From the NCBI GenBank assembly GCA_964465945.1, contig CAYXMM010000017.1:1-55964 (forward strand): 55,964 nucleotides of DNA, written 5' to 3'. The translations under genes and the position numbers were made by a program. Below the pieces are notes generated by a model. It had not been told where the DNA came from. It saw only the letters and a program-made list of their open reading frames with translations, and made no database searches. Shown here in pieces: positions 42,081-51,713 of this stretch (the first letter of the stretch is position 1; each line of letters opens with the position of its first letter). The stretch is from JAJRPT01 sp964465945 (GTDB taxonomy: Bacteria; Bacteroidota; Ignavibacteria; Kapaibacteriales; UBA2268).

Positions 42081-43874
42081 ATGAAATATAATAGCAGAGA
42101 AGAAATTCCTTTGGAGTATAAATGGGATTTAGACGTAATTTTTGAAAACATTGAGAAATGGGAAGAAGAATTTACTTTTGTAGATAGTGCATTACCTCGT
42201 TTTAGTAGTTATAAAGAAAGTATTTTAGTTGATGGTGATGGTTTACATAAAACATTAAAATTTGATGAATATGTATCTAATAAATTGAGTAAATTATACT
42301 TATATGCCTTTTTAGCTAAAGATGTCGACTTAAATAATTCAGTTTTTCAAAGTTTAGATGGTAAAATTAAATTACTTGCAAGCAAGTACCAGAATGCGAG
42401 AGCGTTTATTACACCTGCAATTTTAGAAATTGGCGAGAGTAAATTATATGCTTATATGGCAGAAATTGAAGAACTTAGAATATATAAGCAATTCTTTGAC
42501 AATATTTTGCGAATGAAAGAACACACCCTTTCTGCCGATAAAGAAGAACTTTTAGCATTGACAGGACCTTCACTTCAAACACCTTATAACACTTTTTCTT
42601 TGTTAAAAGCAACAGAAATAGATTATGGAAAAGTAGAAGGTGAGAATGGTGAAGAAGAAGAGATTTCCGAATCAGTTTTTTATGCAGCATTATATTCAAA
42701 TGATAGAGCATATCGAGAAAGAGTGTATCGTAAATTTTATCTTCCTTATATGAATTTGAAAAATACATTTGCTTCGTTGTTTAGTGGTAGTATGAACGGC
42801 GATATATTTAATGCGAAAGCAAGAGGATATAAGTCTTCGTTAGATGCCGCACTAACTCCAAATAATATTCCGACTGAAGTTTATCAAAATTTAGTAGATA
42901 GCGTTGATGAGGGTATTGGCAGTCTGCATAGATGGGTAGGAATGAAAAAAAGAATTTTAGGGCTTGATGAAATTCATCCTTATGATATGTATGTAACATT
43001 ATTCCCTGAAAGCAAACAAAATTACACCTTTGAAGATGCAAGAAGTATAGTAACCAATGCACTATATCCAATGGGGCATCATTATATTGAAGGGGTAAAT
43101 AAATGCTTCGACAATAGACGAATTGATGTATATGATACAAAAGGAAAAAGAGGAGGGGCGTATAGTTCAGGAGTTACAGTTGGCGTTGACCCATACATAC
43201 TAATGAATTGGAATGGAACATTAAACGATGTATCAACATTAATTCACGAAATGGGACATAATATGCATAGCTACTTTACAGGTCGGACACAACCAAATGT
43301 ATATGCCTCATATCCTATTTTTACCGCAGAAGTTGCCTCAATAACAAATGAAAATTTACTTCACGAGTATTTATACTTCAATTCAACTTCCGTTTTAGAG
43401 AAAAAGATGCTAATTGAAACATACATTAATAAGATTGTAGCAACATTTTTCCGTCAAACTCAATTTGCTGAATTTGAACTTTGGGCACATCAATTCACAG
43501 AGCAGGGTAATTCTCTAAATGCAGATATTTTGACAAATAAGTATGCAGAAATATTTAGAAAGTATTACGGAAATGAAATAACAGAAGATAAAGAAGAATT
43601 TTACACATGGGCAAGAGTTCCACATTTTTATTATAATTTTTATGTTTATCAATATGCAACTGGACTTGTCGCTGCTGAGGTTTTATCTAAAAATATTATT
43701 GAAACCGGCTTAAAAGGTGCTGGAAAGATGATGAAATTTTTATCTTCTGGCGACTCTATGTATCCGATTGACACTCTTAAAGAAGCTGGCGTAGATTTAA
43801 CAGATAAGAGCACAATCCAAGCATTAATTACAAAAATGAATAATTTAATGGATGATTTAGAAAAACTTATTTAA
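42081..43874 (+). CDS. pepF: Oligoendopeptidase F (M3 family)
   Basis: A 597-residue cytoplasmic zinc peptidase that cleaves short peptides. The catalytic HEMGH is at about 389-393 (TLIHEMGHNMHSYF), with the third ligand Glu in FTAEVASITNE. The N-terminus begins REEIPLEYKWDLDVIF, typical of PepF, and the protein ends in WARVPHFYYNFYVYQYATG ... FLSSGDSMYPIDTLKEAGVD. Length is normal. Its stop overlaps the recF start by one base. Confidence 0.93.
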   Translation: MKYNSREEIPLEYKWDLDVIFENIEKWEEEFTFVDSALPRFSSYKESILVDGDGLHKTLKFDEYVSNKLSKLYLYAFLAKDVDLNNSVFQSLDGKIKLLASKYQNARAFITPAILEIGESKLYAYMAEIEELRIYKQFFDNILRMKEHTLSADKEELLALTGPSLQTPYNTFSLLKATEIDYGKVEGENGEEEEISESVFYAALYSNDRAYRERVYRKFYLPYMNLKNTFASLFSGSMNGDIFNAKARGYKSSLDAALTPNNIPTEVYQNLVDSVDEGIGSLHRWVGMKKRILGLDEIHPYDMYVTLFPESKQNYTFEDARSIVTNALYPMGHHYIEGVNKCFDNRRIDVYDTKGKRGGAYSSGVTVGVDPYILMNWNGTLNDVSTLIHEMGHNMHSYFTGRTQPNVYASYPIFTAEVASITNENLLHEYLYFNSTSVLEKKMLIETYINKIVATFFRQTQFAEFELWAHQFTEQGNSLNADILTNKYAEIFRKYYGNEITEDKEEFYTWARVPHFYYNFYVYQYATGLVAAEVLSKNIIETGLKGAGKMMKFLSSGDSMYPIDTLKEAGVDLTDKSTIQALITKMNNLMDDLEKLI

Positions 43875-44983
43875 TGAAAATAAAAAAAATAAGAATTAGA
43901 AACTTAAGAAATCATTCCAATAGTGAAATTGAATTTTCCGATGGAATTAATCTAATCTATGGAATGAATGGTTCAGGAAAAACAACGATATTAGAAGCAA
44001 TATCGATTTGTTCTTTATCTAAATCATTTTTGCCTGTTTTGGACCAAAACATTATTAAATATGAAGAAAAAGGATATGAAACAGGACTTAACGCATTAAA
44101 TGACTTAGGAGCGGAGTATAATGTTAATGTCAAATTTTTCACATCAAAAAAGAAAATTTCAAACAATGATTCAGAGAACCAAAGCCCAAAGAATTTAATT
44201 GGGAATATTCCTATTGTTGTTTTATCGCCAGATTTTAAAAATATCACATTCGGTTCGCCAGGTGATAGAAGGGATTTTATTGATAAAGTAATTTCGCAAA
44301 TTAGCAAATCATATTTAAGCAAGTTAATTCAATTAAAAAAAGTCCTTAGGCATCGAAACTCTCTACTCCTTCAATTCAAAAAGAATGACAAATATGATAA
44401 CGATTTAATGGAACTTTGGACGAATAAACTAATTGAACTTAATGCTGATATAGTAATAAAACGGAATGAGTTTATTAATGAATTGAAACCAATGTTTAAA
44501 TCCACATTTGCAGAAATTGCCCCAAATGAGGAAGTGGATTTGATTTATCAGCCGTATAAAGTTGGAGACGAGATAATTAATGACAGAGAAGCAATTATTG
44601 AGAGTTTAACTCATTATTTTAATTACAGAAAAGAAATTGAATACCAGCGAGGAAGCACAATTTTCGGTCCCCAAAAAGATGACCTAATTATTAAGATAAA
44701 CTCAGGAATAGCAAAAGATTATGCCTCACAAGGGCAACATAAAAGTTTATTAATAAGTTTAAAAATAGCCGAGTTCAATTACTTAAAAAGCTATTGCAAC
44801 GAGACTCCGATAGTCTTATTAGACGATATATTTGCGGAATTAGATGCCAGTCGCTCAAAGCATGTAATAGATATAATCGAAAAAAACAGCGTTCAAAGTT
44901 TCATCACCAGCACGAACCCCGAGTTATTAAATGGGCTAAACGTTGAAAAGAAATTACTTAACATCGAAGACATCAGAAATTAA
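43874..44983 (+). CDS. recF: DNA replication/repair protein RecF
   Basis: A 369-residue SMC-like ATPase that loads RecA at gaps with RecO and RecR. Walker A GMNGSGKTT (30-38), the signature ASQGQHKSLLISLKIAE and Walker B PIVLLDDIFAELD are intact, and SPGDRRDFID is characteristic. Translation is coupled to pepF (TAATG). The last bases of the gene fall inside the first copy of a 51-bp direct repeat framing the next R-M system. Confidence 0.93.
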   Translation: MKIKKIRIRNLRNHSNSEIEFSDGINLIYGMNGSGKTTILEAISICSLSKSFLPVLDQNIIKYEEKGYETGLNALNDLGAEYNVNVKFFTSKKKISNNDSENQSPKNLIGNIPIVVLSPDFKNITFGSPGDRRDFIDKVISQISKSYLSKLIQLKKVLRHRNSLLLQFKKNDKYDNDLMELWTNKLIELNADIVIKRNEFINELKPMFKSTFAEIAPNEEVDLIYQPYKVGDEIINDREAIIESLTHYFNYRKEIEYQRGSTIFGPQKDDLIIKINSGIAKDYASQGQHKSLLISLKIAEFNYLKSYCNETPIVLLDDIFAELDASRSKHVIDIIEKNSVQSFITSTNPELLNGLNVEKKLLNIEDIRN

Positions 44984-45027
44984 TTAGAATTTAGTAGATT
45001 TGTAATGTTGGAGAGAGGAAATGAAAA
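44977..45027 (+). repeat. 51-bp direct repeat, left copy (recF end / R-M start)
   Basis: Identical to 47521-47571. It covers the recF stop codon, a TAGATTTG -7-like element (44995-45002), a GGAGAGAGG ribosome site, and the ATG of the restriction endonuclease gene. Confidence 0.95.
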
Positions 45028-45692
45028 AAAAGTTAACAATAGATTTATTAATAAAATCAGCAAAAGAGTTTTGTGAATTAGAATCAATTCATAAAAACAA
45101 AGAATTATACGGAATAACTGATGGTAAAGCAGTAGGCACTTTTATTGAACATAAGTTTCAAAAATTTTTAGAAGAAAAATTTCAATATAAAAGAGGATCA
45201 TCTGCAAGAGGCATAGATTTACCTGAGAAAGATATATCAACCGATATAAAAGTTACCTCCATAAAACAACCACAATCCTCATGCCCATTTAGCGATGCAA
45301 AACAAAAAATTTTCGGATTGGGATATAATTTATTACTTTTTGTATATGACAAATCTGATGATGAAGAATCAAAAACTTCAAAATTAGACTTTATAAATTG
45401 TTCATTTATAGATATGAATAGAACCGCTGATTACACAACAAGCTATAGAATAAACGAAATGATTAAAGATGGAGCGAACAAGGAAGATATAATCGCATAT
45501 CTAATAGATAGAAATATTCCAGCTGATGATATTACATTAAATCTATTATCTGATGCAATAATATCAAAACCACCGACTCAAGGTTACTTGACAATATCTA
45601 ATGCTTTACAATGGAGATTACAATATTCAAGAGTTGTTCAACTAAAGGAAAATATTAATGGAATAATTAAAATTATAGATAAAAATTTATAA
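45021..45692 (+). CDS. Type II restriction endonuclease
   Basis: A 223-residue protein with a PD-(D/E)XK pattern: E43 (GTFIEHKFQKFLEEKF), D66 (SSARGIDLP) and D75-I-K77 (STDIKVTS). The remainder is not recognised (C-terminal PTQGYLTISNALQWRLQYS). It is seven bases upstream of an adenine methyltransferase gene, which supports a type II R-M pair. Its start codon and ribosome site are provided by the left 51-bp repeat copy, identical to sequence beyond the methylase. Recognition site unknown. Confidence 0.75.
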   Translation: MKKKLTIDLLIKSAKEFCELESIHKNKELYGITDGKAVGTFIEHKFQKFLEEKFQYKRGSSARGIDLPEKDISTDIKVTSIKQPQSSCPFSDAKQKIFGLGYNLLLFVYDKSDDEESKTSKLDFINCSFIDMNRTADYTTSYRINEMIKDGANKEDIIAYLIDRNIPADDITLNLLSDAIISKPPTQGYLTISNALQWRLQYSRVVQLKENINGIIKIIDKNL

Positions 45693-45699
45693 TATTATA

Positions 45700-47430
45700 A
45701 TGACTGAACTTAAAGAAAATATTAACTTATTAAATTTTTTCCAAACCCATAATAATCTTATTAATGATTATAATAAGATGAATATAGTTTTAAAAGCGGT
45801 CTCTGGAATTAATAATTTTTTTGGTAACCAAAAAGAGATAAGTAACATAGCATTATATATTAATCGCCAAGATTTCGTACCAAACATACAAAGTCGAGAA
45901 TATGGTGATTTTCAAACGAATTTGGGTCTAACAAAAGACATAATCACTTATATACTAACAAAAAATAACAATTTTGAATTTTTAATAGAACCTACTTGTG
46001 GTAAAGGCAACTTTATTTTATCATCATTAAATAATATAAAAACTTTAAAAAAAGTTGTTGGCATTGAAATTAATGAAACTTATTTTTGGATAACAAAGTT
46101 AAAAATATTAAACTATTTTTTAGATAATCCAAAACAACCGAAACCAGAAATTGATATATTTAATAGTAGTATTTTCAATTATAATTTGTCAAAATTAGCC
46201 GAAGAAACTAATAATTTTAAGACCCTATTAATAGGAAATCCCCCTTGGGTAACTAATACAGAATTAAGCATTTTAAATTCAACCAACATTCCGATAAAAA
46301 ATAATAAAAAAAAGAACAGTGGCTTAGATGCAATAACTGGAAAAGGAAATTTTGATATTGGCGAATCAATTTTGAATTTAATTTTTGAAAAATTTCAGTA
46401 TCATATTGGATGTTTTGCATTTTTAATTAAAAACTCTGTAATTAAAAATATAATTTATGAGCAAAAGCGTACAAATTATAAATTAGAAAAATTAGAAAAA
46501 TTAATTATTGACACAAAAAAAGAATTTGATGCATCAGTTGATTCCTCATTATTTTTTGGCTCAATAGGTAATTCAGAAAGATATAATTGTAAAGAGTTTA
46601 ACTTCTATTCAAAAAGATTTTTTAAAACTTTTGGTTGGTATAAAAATAAATTTGTAAGTTCAATTGAAGATTACGAATCAGCTAGTCTAATTGAAGGAAA
46701 GTCTAGCTTAGAATGGCGATCAGGGATAAAACATGATTGTAGCAGTGTAATGGAATTGACTAAATTTAATGGTCATTATAAAAACAACTTAGATGAAGTT
46801 GTAATAATTGAAGAAAATCTTTTATATGGCTTTTTAAAAAGTTCTGATTTAAAAAAAAACAAAGTCAATAGTTACAGAAAACTAACTATTATTACTCAAA
46901 AAAAAACAGGTGATGAAACTAGTTATATAAAAGAGTTGTACCCATTAACATATAAATACTTGGCTTCACATTCTGATTTGCTTCAAAAAAGAAAATCTTC
47001 AGTGTATAAAGATAAACCTCAATTTTCTATTTTTGGAGTTGGAGAGTATTCATTTTCAAAATACAAAGTAGCAATTTCTGGCTTATATAAAACTTCTCAT
47101 TTTACTCTTATTAATCCTAATGAAAGTAAGTCTATAATTCTCGATGACACATGTTATTTTATCGGATTTGAAAATTTAAAAATGGCTGAAATTGCGCACT
47201 TTATTTTAAATTCTGAATTAGTACAAAATTTTTTAAAAGCAATCATTTTCTTTGATTCTAAAAGAGCTATTAATAAAGATGTTCTTATGAGGATTGATAT
47301 TTACAAAGTATTTAAACTTTCAAGTTATGAATTAGCAAGTAAGAACATTCAAAATTTGAATTTTAACGATTGGAAGTGTTTTGAAGAATTAGTTTTTCAA
47401 AAAAGTAATAACCAAGTTTTAATGTTCTAA
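45700..47430 (+). CDS. Adenine-N6 DNA methyltransferase (type II R-M)
   Basis: A 576-residue methylase. SAM motif I is LIEPTCGKGNFI (96-106), followed by VVGIEINETYFW, and the catalytic motif IV is IGNPPWVTN (NPPW at 180-183). The C-terminal ~300 residues are a target-recognition region (e.g. SSLEWRSGIKHDCSSVMEL, a conserved patch in this class). It pairs with the endonuclease gene seven bases upstream. The cassette ends about 90 bases before the right copy of the 51-bp repeat. Confidence 0.87.
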   Translation: MTELKENINLLNFFQTHNNLINDYNKMNIVLKAVSGINNFFGNQKEISNIALYINRQDFVPNIQSREYGDFQTNLGLTKDIITYILTKNNNFEFLIEPTCGKGNFILSSLNNIKTLKKVVGIEINETYFWITKLKILNYFLDNPKQPKPEIDIFNSSIFNYNLSKLAEETNNFKTLLIGNPPWVTNTELSILNSTNIPIKNNKKKNSGLDAITGKGNFDIGESILNLIFEKFQYHIGCFAFLIKNSVIKNIIYEQKRTNYKLEKLEKLIIDTKKEFDASVDSSLFFGSIGNSERYNCKEFNFYSKRFFKTFGWYKNKFVSSIEDYESASLIEGKSSLEWRSGIKHDCSSVMELTKFNGHYKNNLDEVVIIEENLLYGFLKSSDLKKNKVNSYRKLTIITQKKTGDETSYIKELYPLTYKYLASHSDLLQKRKSSVYKDKPQFSIFGVGEYSFSKYKVAISGLYKTSHFTLINPNESKSIILDDTCYFIGFENLKMAEIAHFILNSELVQNFLKAIIFFDSKRAINKDVLMRIDIYKVFKLSSYELASKNIQNLNFNDWKCFEELVFQKSNNQVLMF

Positions 47431-47520
47431 CTCATTACCTTTCAATTTATCGTAATGTAATATTTTATTATATATTTAGTTTAAGTTTGTTATAATATAT
47501 ATGTTGAATAAAGAAAGTAA

Positions 47521-47571
47521 AAATTAATTAGAATTTAGTAGATTTGTAATGTTGGAGAGAGGAAATGAAAA
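47521..47571 (+). repeat. 51-bp direct repeat, right copy
   Basis: Identical to 44977-45027. After it the sequence continues ATGAAAACTAATCATCC, encoding a short 23-codon frame that ends at a TAA near 47636. This may be what stood downstream of recF before insertion. The 263-base gap 47431-47693 holds nothing else recognisable. Confidence 0.95.
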
Positions 47572-47693
47572 CTAATCATCCTCATAATATGATTGAAAAA
47601 TATCAAATTGGAAAATTTAATTATTTAATATATTAAAACAATTATCGCTGATTATCGTAAAAAAGCAAATAAATTTAATTGAATTGAGATAAT

Positions 47694-49064
47694 ATGTATT
47701 CACTACTAATTTTTATTTTTAGTATTAGTTTTGCCCAAGAAAGCGGGCAGAAAATTCTTGATTTAAAAGAATGTATCGAAATTGCGAAAAAGAAAAACTT
47801 TGATATTATTCTGACCGAAAGCAATATTAATGCCGCTGGGGCTAATTTAACAAATGCTTTCGGTAATTACTTACCAGCCCTACGGTTAAGCAGTGGATTC
47901 AACAGATCGAGCTTCCAGATACAAAGAACTATTCCTGTGATTGACCCCAAAACCGACCAAATAGTCCTTGACCCAATCACTGGTATGCCTCAAACTACTC
48001 TCGCGTGGGATTTCGTCGATGCGCAAACTTACAATCTTGGATTAAACGCTAATTATACCATATTTGATGGATTTAATAGAGAAGCAAACTATTCACAAGC
48101 TCAAAAAGGTGTTGATAGAGCAATTTTAAACACAGAACAAACAATAAGCGATGTAACAATTAACGTTTATAGAAATTACATAGATGTAATTAAAAAATAT
48201 CAAATTGTTAAGACAAGAAAGCAAGATATTGAAGAAGGCAGGAAAATGCTTGAAAGAATAGAAGCACAATTCAATGCAGGTGCTTCGCAGAAGGGTGATG
48301 TTTATGCACAAGAAGCAGAACTCGGTAATAGAGAAATTGCTTTAATTCAAGCCGAAAACGACCTTGCTATAGCAAAAGCGAAATTATTTGGAATTATGGG
48401 ACTAGACCCAAATTCAGAAGGTGAGTTTGTTGAAAGTGCTTTGGCGAGTGAAATTTCCAAAGAAGAAATTGAGAAATTTAAAGATGAAGTTGGCTCATTA
48501 GATAAAATGATTGATATTGCTAAAGAAAATAGAGCAGATTTTGAAGCCGCACAAGTTCAAATGAGCTCCGCCGAAGATGGAATTTCAAGAGCAAAAAGTA
48601 GCTACTTCCCCACTGTTTCTGCGAGTGCTGCATGGAATTGGGCTAACCAAGAAATCAGTAATTTCGATAAAAACGGAAGAATAAATTTCGGGTTATCTTT
48701 AAGCTTACCTATTTTTCAGAATTTTTCTATCAATAATAGTGTTCAACAAAATAAATTACAATTTGAACAAATGAAAAACCAATTCCTTAAATTAGAACAA
48801 GATTTAAAAACAATACTAAGAACTTCGCAATTAAATCTTCAAGCAGCAGAGAAACAACTTGATATTACAGGAAGAACCCTCCGTAGTGCAGAGTTAAATT
48901 ACCAAAGCGCAAAAGAAAGATTTGAAGTTGGTGGGTCAAGCATTGTTGAACTAATTGCTGCTAATACGCAATTTATTACAAGTAAAATAAATAGAATTAA
49001 TAGTATTTACAATTATATTCTTGCCCAAAAAGAAATATTATATGGAATTGGAAAATTAAACTAA
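47694..49064 (+). CDS. TolC-family outer-membrane efflux channel
   Basis: A 456-residue outer membrane factor with a signal peptide (SLLIFIFSISFAQ) and two OEP repeats of long helices (KILDLKECIEIAKKKNFDIIL; RTLRSAELNYQSAKERFEVGGSSIVELI, the usual GxxS..E.. ending). Trimers would form the exit duct for the adaptor and ABC proteins encoded downstream. It begins an operon that runs to 54497 with very small gaps. Confidence 0.88.
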   Translation: MYSLLIFIFSISFAQESGQKILDLKECIEIAKKKNFDIILTESNINAAGANLTNAFGNYLPALRLSSGFNRSSFQIQRTIPVIDPKTDQIVLDPITGMPQTTLAWDFVDAQTYNLGLNANYTIFDGFNREANYSQAQKGVDRAILNTEQTISDVTINVYRNYIDVIKKYQIVKTRKQDIEEGRKMLERIEAQFNAGASQKGDVYAQEAELGNREIALIQAENDLAIAKAKLFGIMGLDPNSEGEFVESALASEISKEEIEKFKDEVGSLDKMIDIAKENRADFEAAQVQMSSAEDGISRAKSSYFPTVSASAAWNWANQEISNFDKNGRINFGLSLSLPIFQNFSINNSVQQNKLQFEQMKNQFLKLEQDLKTILRTSQLNLQAAEKQLDITGRTLRSAELNYQSAKERFEVGGSSIVELIAANTQFITSKINRINSIYNYILAQKEILYGIGKLN

Positions 49065-49073
49065 GGTTAAAAT

Positions 49074-49700
49074 ATGAATGATAATTTTCAAAATATACCA
49101 CAAGAAGGAACGCCAGAATACGAGGATATGATGAGAAAGTATTATGGTGATGATTATGAAATTGGCTACAGAGTTGGCTTTGGAAAGCGACTTAGTGCAT
49201 ATTTGATAGATAAGGTGATATATTCACTTTTAACAATGTTTGTGTTCTTATCAAATAATAGTTTTATGGCATTAGTGAGCAAAAACCAGGGGAATTTAGA
49301 TGTTTTCAATTCAGACCTCCTTAAAAGTTATTCTGATGTCATTTTAGAAATGACTCCATTATTAACTTTAATCGGATTCTTATACTATTCATTAGAAATC
49401 TTCTTTGCTCAATCAATAGGCAAAATGATAATTGGAATTAAAATTGGAAATGAAAATAGAACAAAAGCAGATTTAACTCAGCTTTTAATTCGCTATTTTG
49501 TTAAAAATGCGGACACTGTGATTGGGCTGATTGTAGTGATTACATCACTCAAATTTCTAACTTCATTACAATCATTTGTAACTATCATTATATTTTTTGG
49601 TTGTTTTATGGTTCTGGCAAGAAAAAGACAAGCCCTACATGATATTCCAGCCAAAACAGCGGTTTTTATGAAAAACGCATTTAAAGAAAATAATATTTAA
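49074..49700 (+). CDS. RDD-family membrane protein
   Basis: 208 residues. The RDD signature begins RVGFGKRLSAYLIDKVIYSLL in the first span and continues through AQSIGKMIIGIKIGNENRTKADLTQLLIRYFVK. Three to four membrane segments are present. RDD proteins are small and poorly characterised and are often encoded with transporters. Its position between TolC and the adaptor genes (9- and 10-base gaps) suggests an accessory role in the same efflux system. Confidence 0.8.
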   Translation: MNDNFQNIPQEGTPEYEDMMRKYYGDDYEIGYRVGFGKRLSAYLIDKVIYSLLTMFVFLSNNSFMALVSKNQGNLDVFNSDLLKSYSDVILEMTPLLTLIGFLYYSLEIFFAQSIGKMIIGIKIGNENRTKADLTQLLIRYFVKNADTVIGLIVVITSLKFLTSLQSFVTIIIFFGCFMVLARKRQALHDIPAKTAVFMKNAFKENNI

Positions 49701-49710
49701 GGTATAAAAA

Positions 49711-51000
49711 ATGGCAAAGAAAAGTAAATCTAAATTAAAAATTATATTAATAAGTATCGTAGTGCTAGTTGCCTTGCTTATATCTTATAGTGTATTCTTC
49801 AAAAAAGATGATTCTACTATTGTTGTAACGACAAGCAAAGTAGAAAGAAAAACAATAGTCCAAAAAGTATCTGCAGTTGGAAGCATTAAACCAGAAACTG
49901 AAGTGAAAATTTCCTCTGAAACTTCGGGTGAATTAATATTCTTAGGAGTGCAAGAAGGTGATACAGTTAGCAAAGGGCAAATCCTTGCACGAGTTAAACC
50001 TGATATAATTGAAACCCAATTAAAACAACAAGAAGCCGCCTTAGATGCAGCCAAAATGGATATTGAATTTCAAAAAGCTAATGTAGAACAAACTAAAGCA
50101 CTATTTCTAAGGACAAAAGATTTATTTGCAAAGGAGTTCGCTTCAAAGCAAGATTTCGAAAGTGCAAAAGCAAATTATGATAAAGCTCAATCGCAATACC
50201 AATCATCATTAGCGAGATTCGCCCAATCCCAAGCTTCTTTAAGTCAAATCAAACGAAGCGCAGATAGGACAACTATCATATCACCAATAAATGGCATTGT
50301 TACAAGTTTAGCCGTTGAATTAGGTGAAAAAATCTTAGGTACAGCCCAATTTCAAGGAACTGAAATTATGAAAGTTGCCGATTTGAATGTTATGAATGCT
50401 ATTGTTGAAGTTGACGAAAACGATATTGTTTTACTTTCTAAAAATGATTTAACAAAAATTGAAATCGATGCTTTCAAAGATATTGAATTTAACGGATTTG
50501 TTAAAGAGATTGGGCACTCGGCAATTGTAACAAACACAGGCACTCAAGACCAAACTACAAATTTTGAAGTTAAAATTAGATTAACTGATTATAATAAACG
50601 AATTAGACCCGGTATGAGTTGCGAAGTCAAAGTTGAAACTGAAACAAGAGAAAATGTTCTCTCTGTTCCATTAGGTGCAGTTACAGTCAGAGCTGACCTT
50701 TCAGGTGGTTTTGGTGATAATACCGAGAATAATAAAAAAGATGAAAAACTAATCAAAAAAGCAACTCCAAAGCCAGTTGTGTTTGTTAGACATAATAATA
50801 GCGTTGAATTAAGAGAAGTTGAAGTTGGTATCAGCGATAACGGATTTATCGAAATCACAAGTGGATTAAAAGAAGGTGAAGAAATAGTTTCCGGTTCTTA
50901 TGCTGCTATTTCAAAAGAACTATCCAACTCTTCTAAAATTAAAGTTGAAAATAATAATGATAAAAAGGCAAAGTGGAATAGCAAGAAAGGTGGCAAATAA
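49711..51000 (+). CDS. MacA/HlyD-like periplasmic adaptor of an ABC efflux pump
   Basis: A 429-residue membrane fusion protein. N-terminal anchor (IILISIVVLVALLISYSVFF), a lipoyl/barrel-sandwich half (KISSETSGELIFLGVQEGDTVSKGQIL), a long alpha-hairpin (KQQEAALDAAKMD ... ARFAQSQASL), the second lipoyl half (TTIISPINGIVTSL) and a C-terminal beta domain (RPGMSCEVKVETETRENVLSVPLGAV). It links the TolC duct to the ABC transporter. The stop overlaps the ATPase start. Confidence 0.88.
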   Translation: MAKKSKSKLKIILISIVVLVALLISYSVFFKKDDSTIVVTTSKVERKTIVQKVSAVGSIKPETEVKISSETSGELIFLGVQEGDTVSKGQILARVKPDIIETQLKQQEAALDAAKMDIEFQKANVEQTKALFLRTKDLFAKEFASKQDFESAKANYDKAQSQYQSSLARFAQSQASLSQIKRSADRTTIISPINGIVTSLAVELGEKILGTAQFQGTEIMKVADLNVMNAIVEVDENDIVLLSKNDLTKIEIDAFKDIEFNGFVKEIGHSAIVTNTGTQDQTTNFEVKIRLTDYNKRIRPGMSCEVKVETETRENVLSVPLGAVTVRADLSGGFGDNTENNKKDEKLIKKATPKPVVFVRHNNSVELREVEVGISDNGFIEITSGLKEGEEIVSGSYAAISKELSNSSKIKVENNNDKKAKWNSKKGGK

Positions 51001-51713
51001 TGGCTAAAGGTGATGTAGTTATTGATATTGAACATATCGCAAGAGTATATGAAATGGGTAGCCAAGAAGTCTATGCACTCAAAGATGTCAGTTTGAAAAT
51101 TTGCGAAAATGAATATGTTGCACTTATGGGTCCGTCAGGTTCTGGCAAATCAACTTTAATGAACCTGCTTGGTTGTCTGGATACTCCAAGCTCTGGGAAA
51201 TACTTTTTCAAAGAAAATAATGTCAATGAAATGACAGATAACGAGCTTGCTGAGATAAGAAACAAAGAAATTGGCTTCGTATTTCAAACATTTAATTTAT
51301 TGCCCCGTGCAAATGCTGTCAAAAATGTTGAACTGCCACTTGTCTATGCAGGAATTTCACCATCTAAAAGAGAAGAACTTGCCGAACAAACCCTACGCGA
51401 TGTTGGCTTAGGCGATAGAATGGACCATAAACCAAATGAAATGTCCGGCGGACAAAGGCAACGAGTTGCAATAGCAAGAGCATTAGTAACGAACCCGGCT
51501 ATTATTCTTGCCGATGAGCCAACAGGAAACTTGGATTCCAAAACAGGTGAAGATATTATGAAACTATTTAATCAATTATGGAAAAATGGAAATACTATAA
51601 TATTAGTTACTCACGAAGAAGAAATAGCCCAACATGCTAAAAGAATAATTAGATTGCGAGATGGGTTAGTCGAATCTGACGAAGAAAATAAAAATTTTAA
51701 TATACATAGTTAA
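51000..51713 (+). CDS. MacB/LolD-type ABC transporter ATP-binding protein
   Basis: A 237-residue ATPase. Walker A GPSGSGKST (44-52), Q-loop VFQTFNLLPR, signature MSGGQRQRVAIARAL, Walker B ILADEPTGNLD and the H-loop VTHEEEIA are all present. It is separate from the permeases, whereas E. coli MacB is fused. One-base overlaps join it to the adaptor and the first permease. Confidence 0.92.
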   Translation: MAKGDVVIDIEHIARVYEMGSQEVYALKDVSLKICENEYVALMGPSGSGKSTLMNLLGCLDTPSSGKYFFKENNVNEMTDNELAEIRNKEIGFVFQTFNLLPRANAVKNVELPLVYAGISPSKREELAEQTLRDVGLGDRMDHKPNEMSGGQRQRVAIARALVTNPAIILADEPTGNLDSKTGEDIMKLFNQLWKNGNTIILVTHEEEIAQHAKRIIRLRDGLVESDEENKNFNIHS

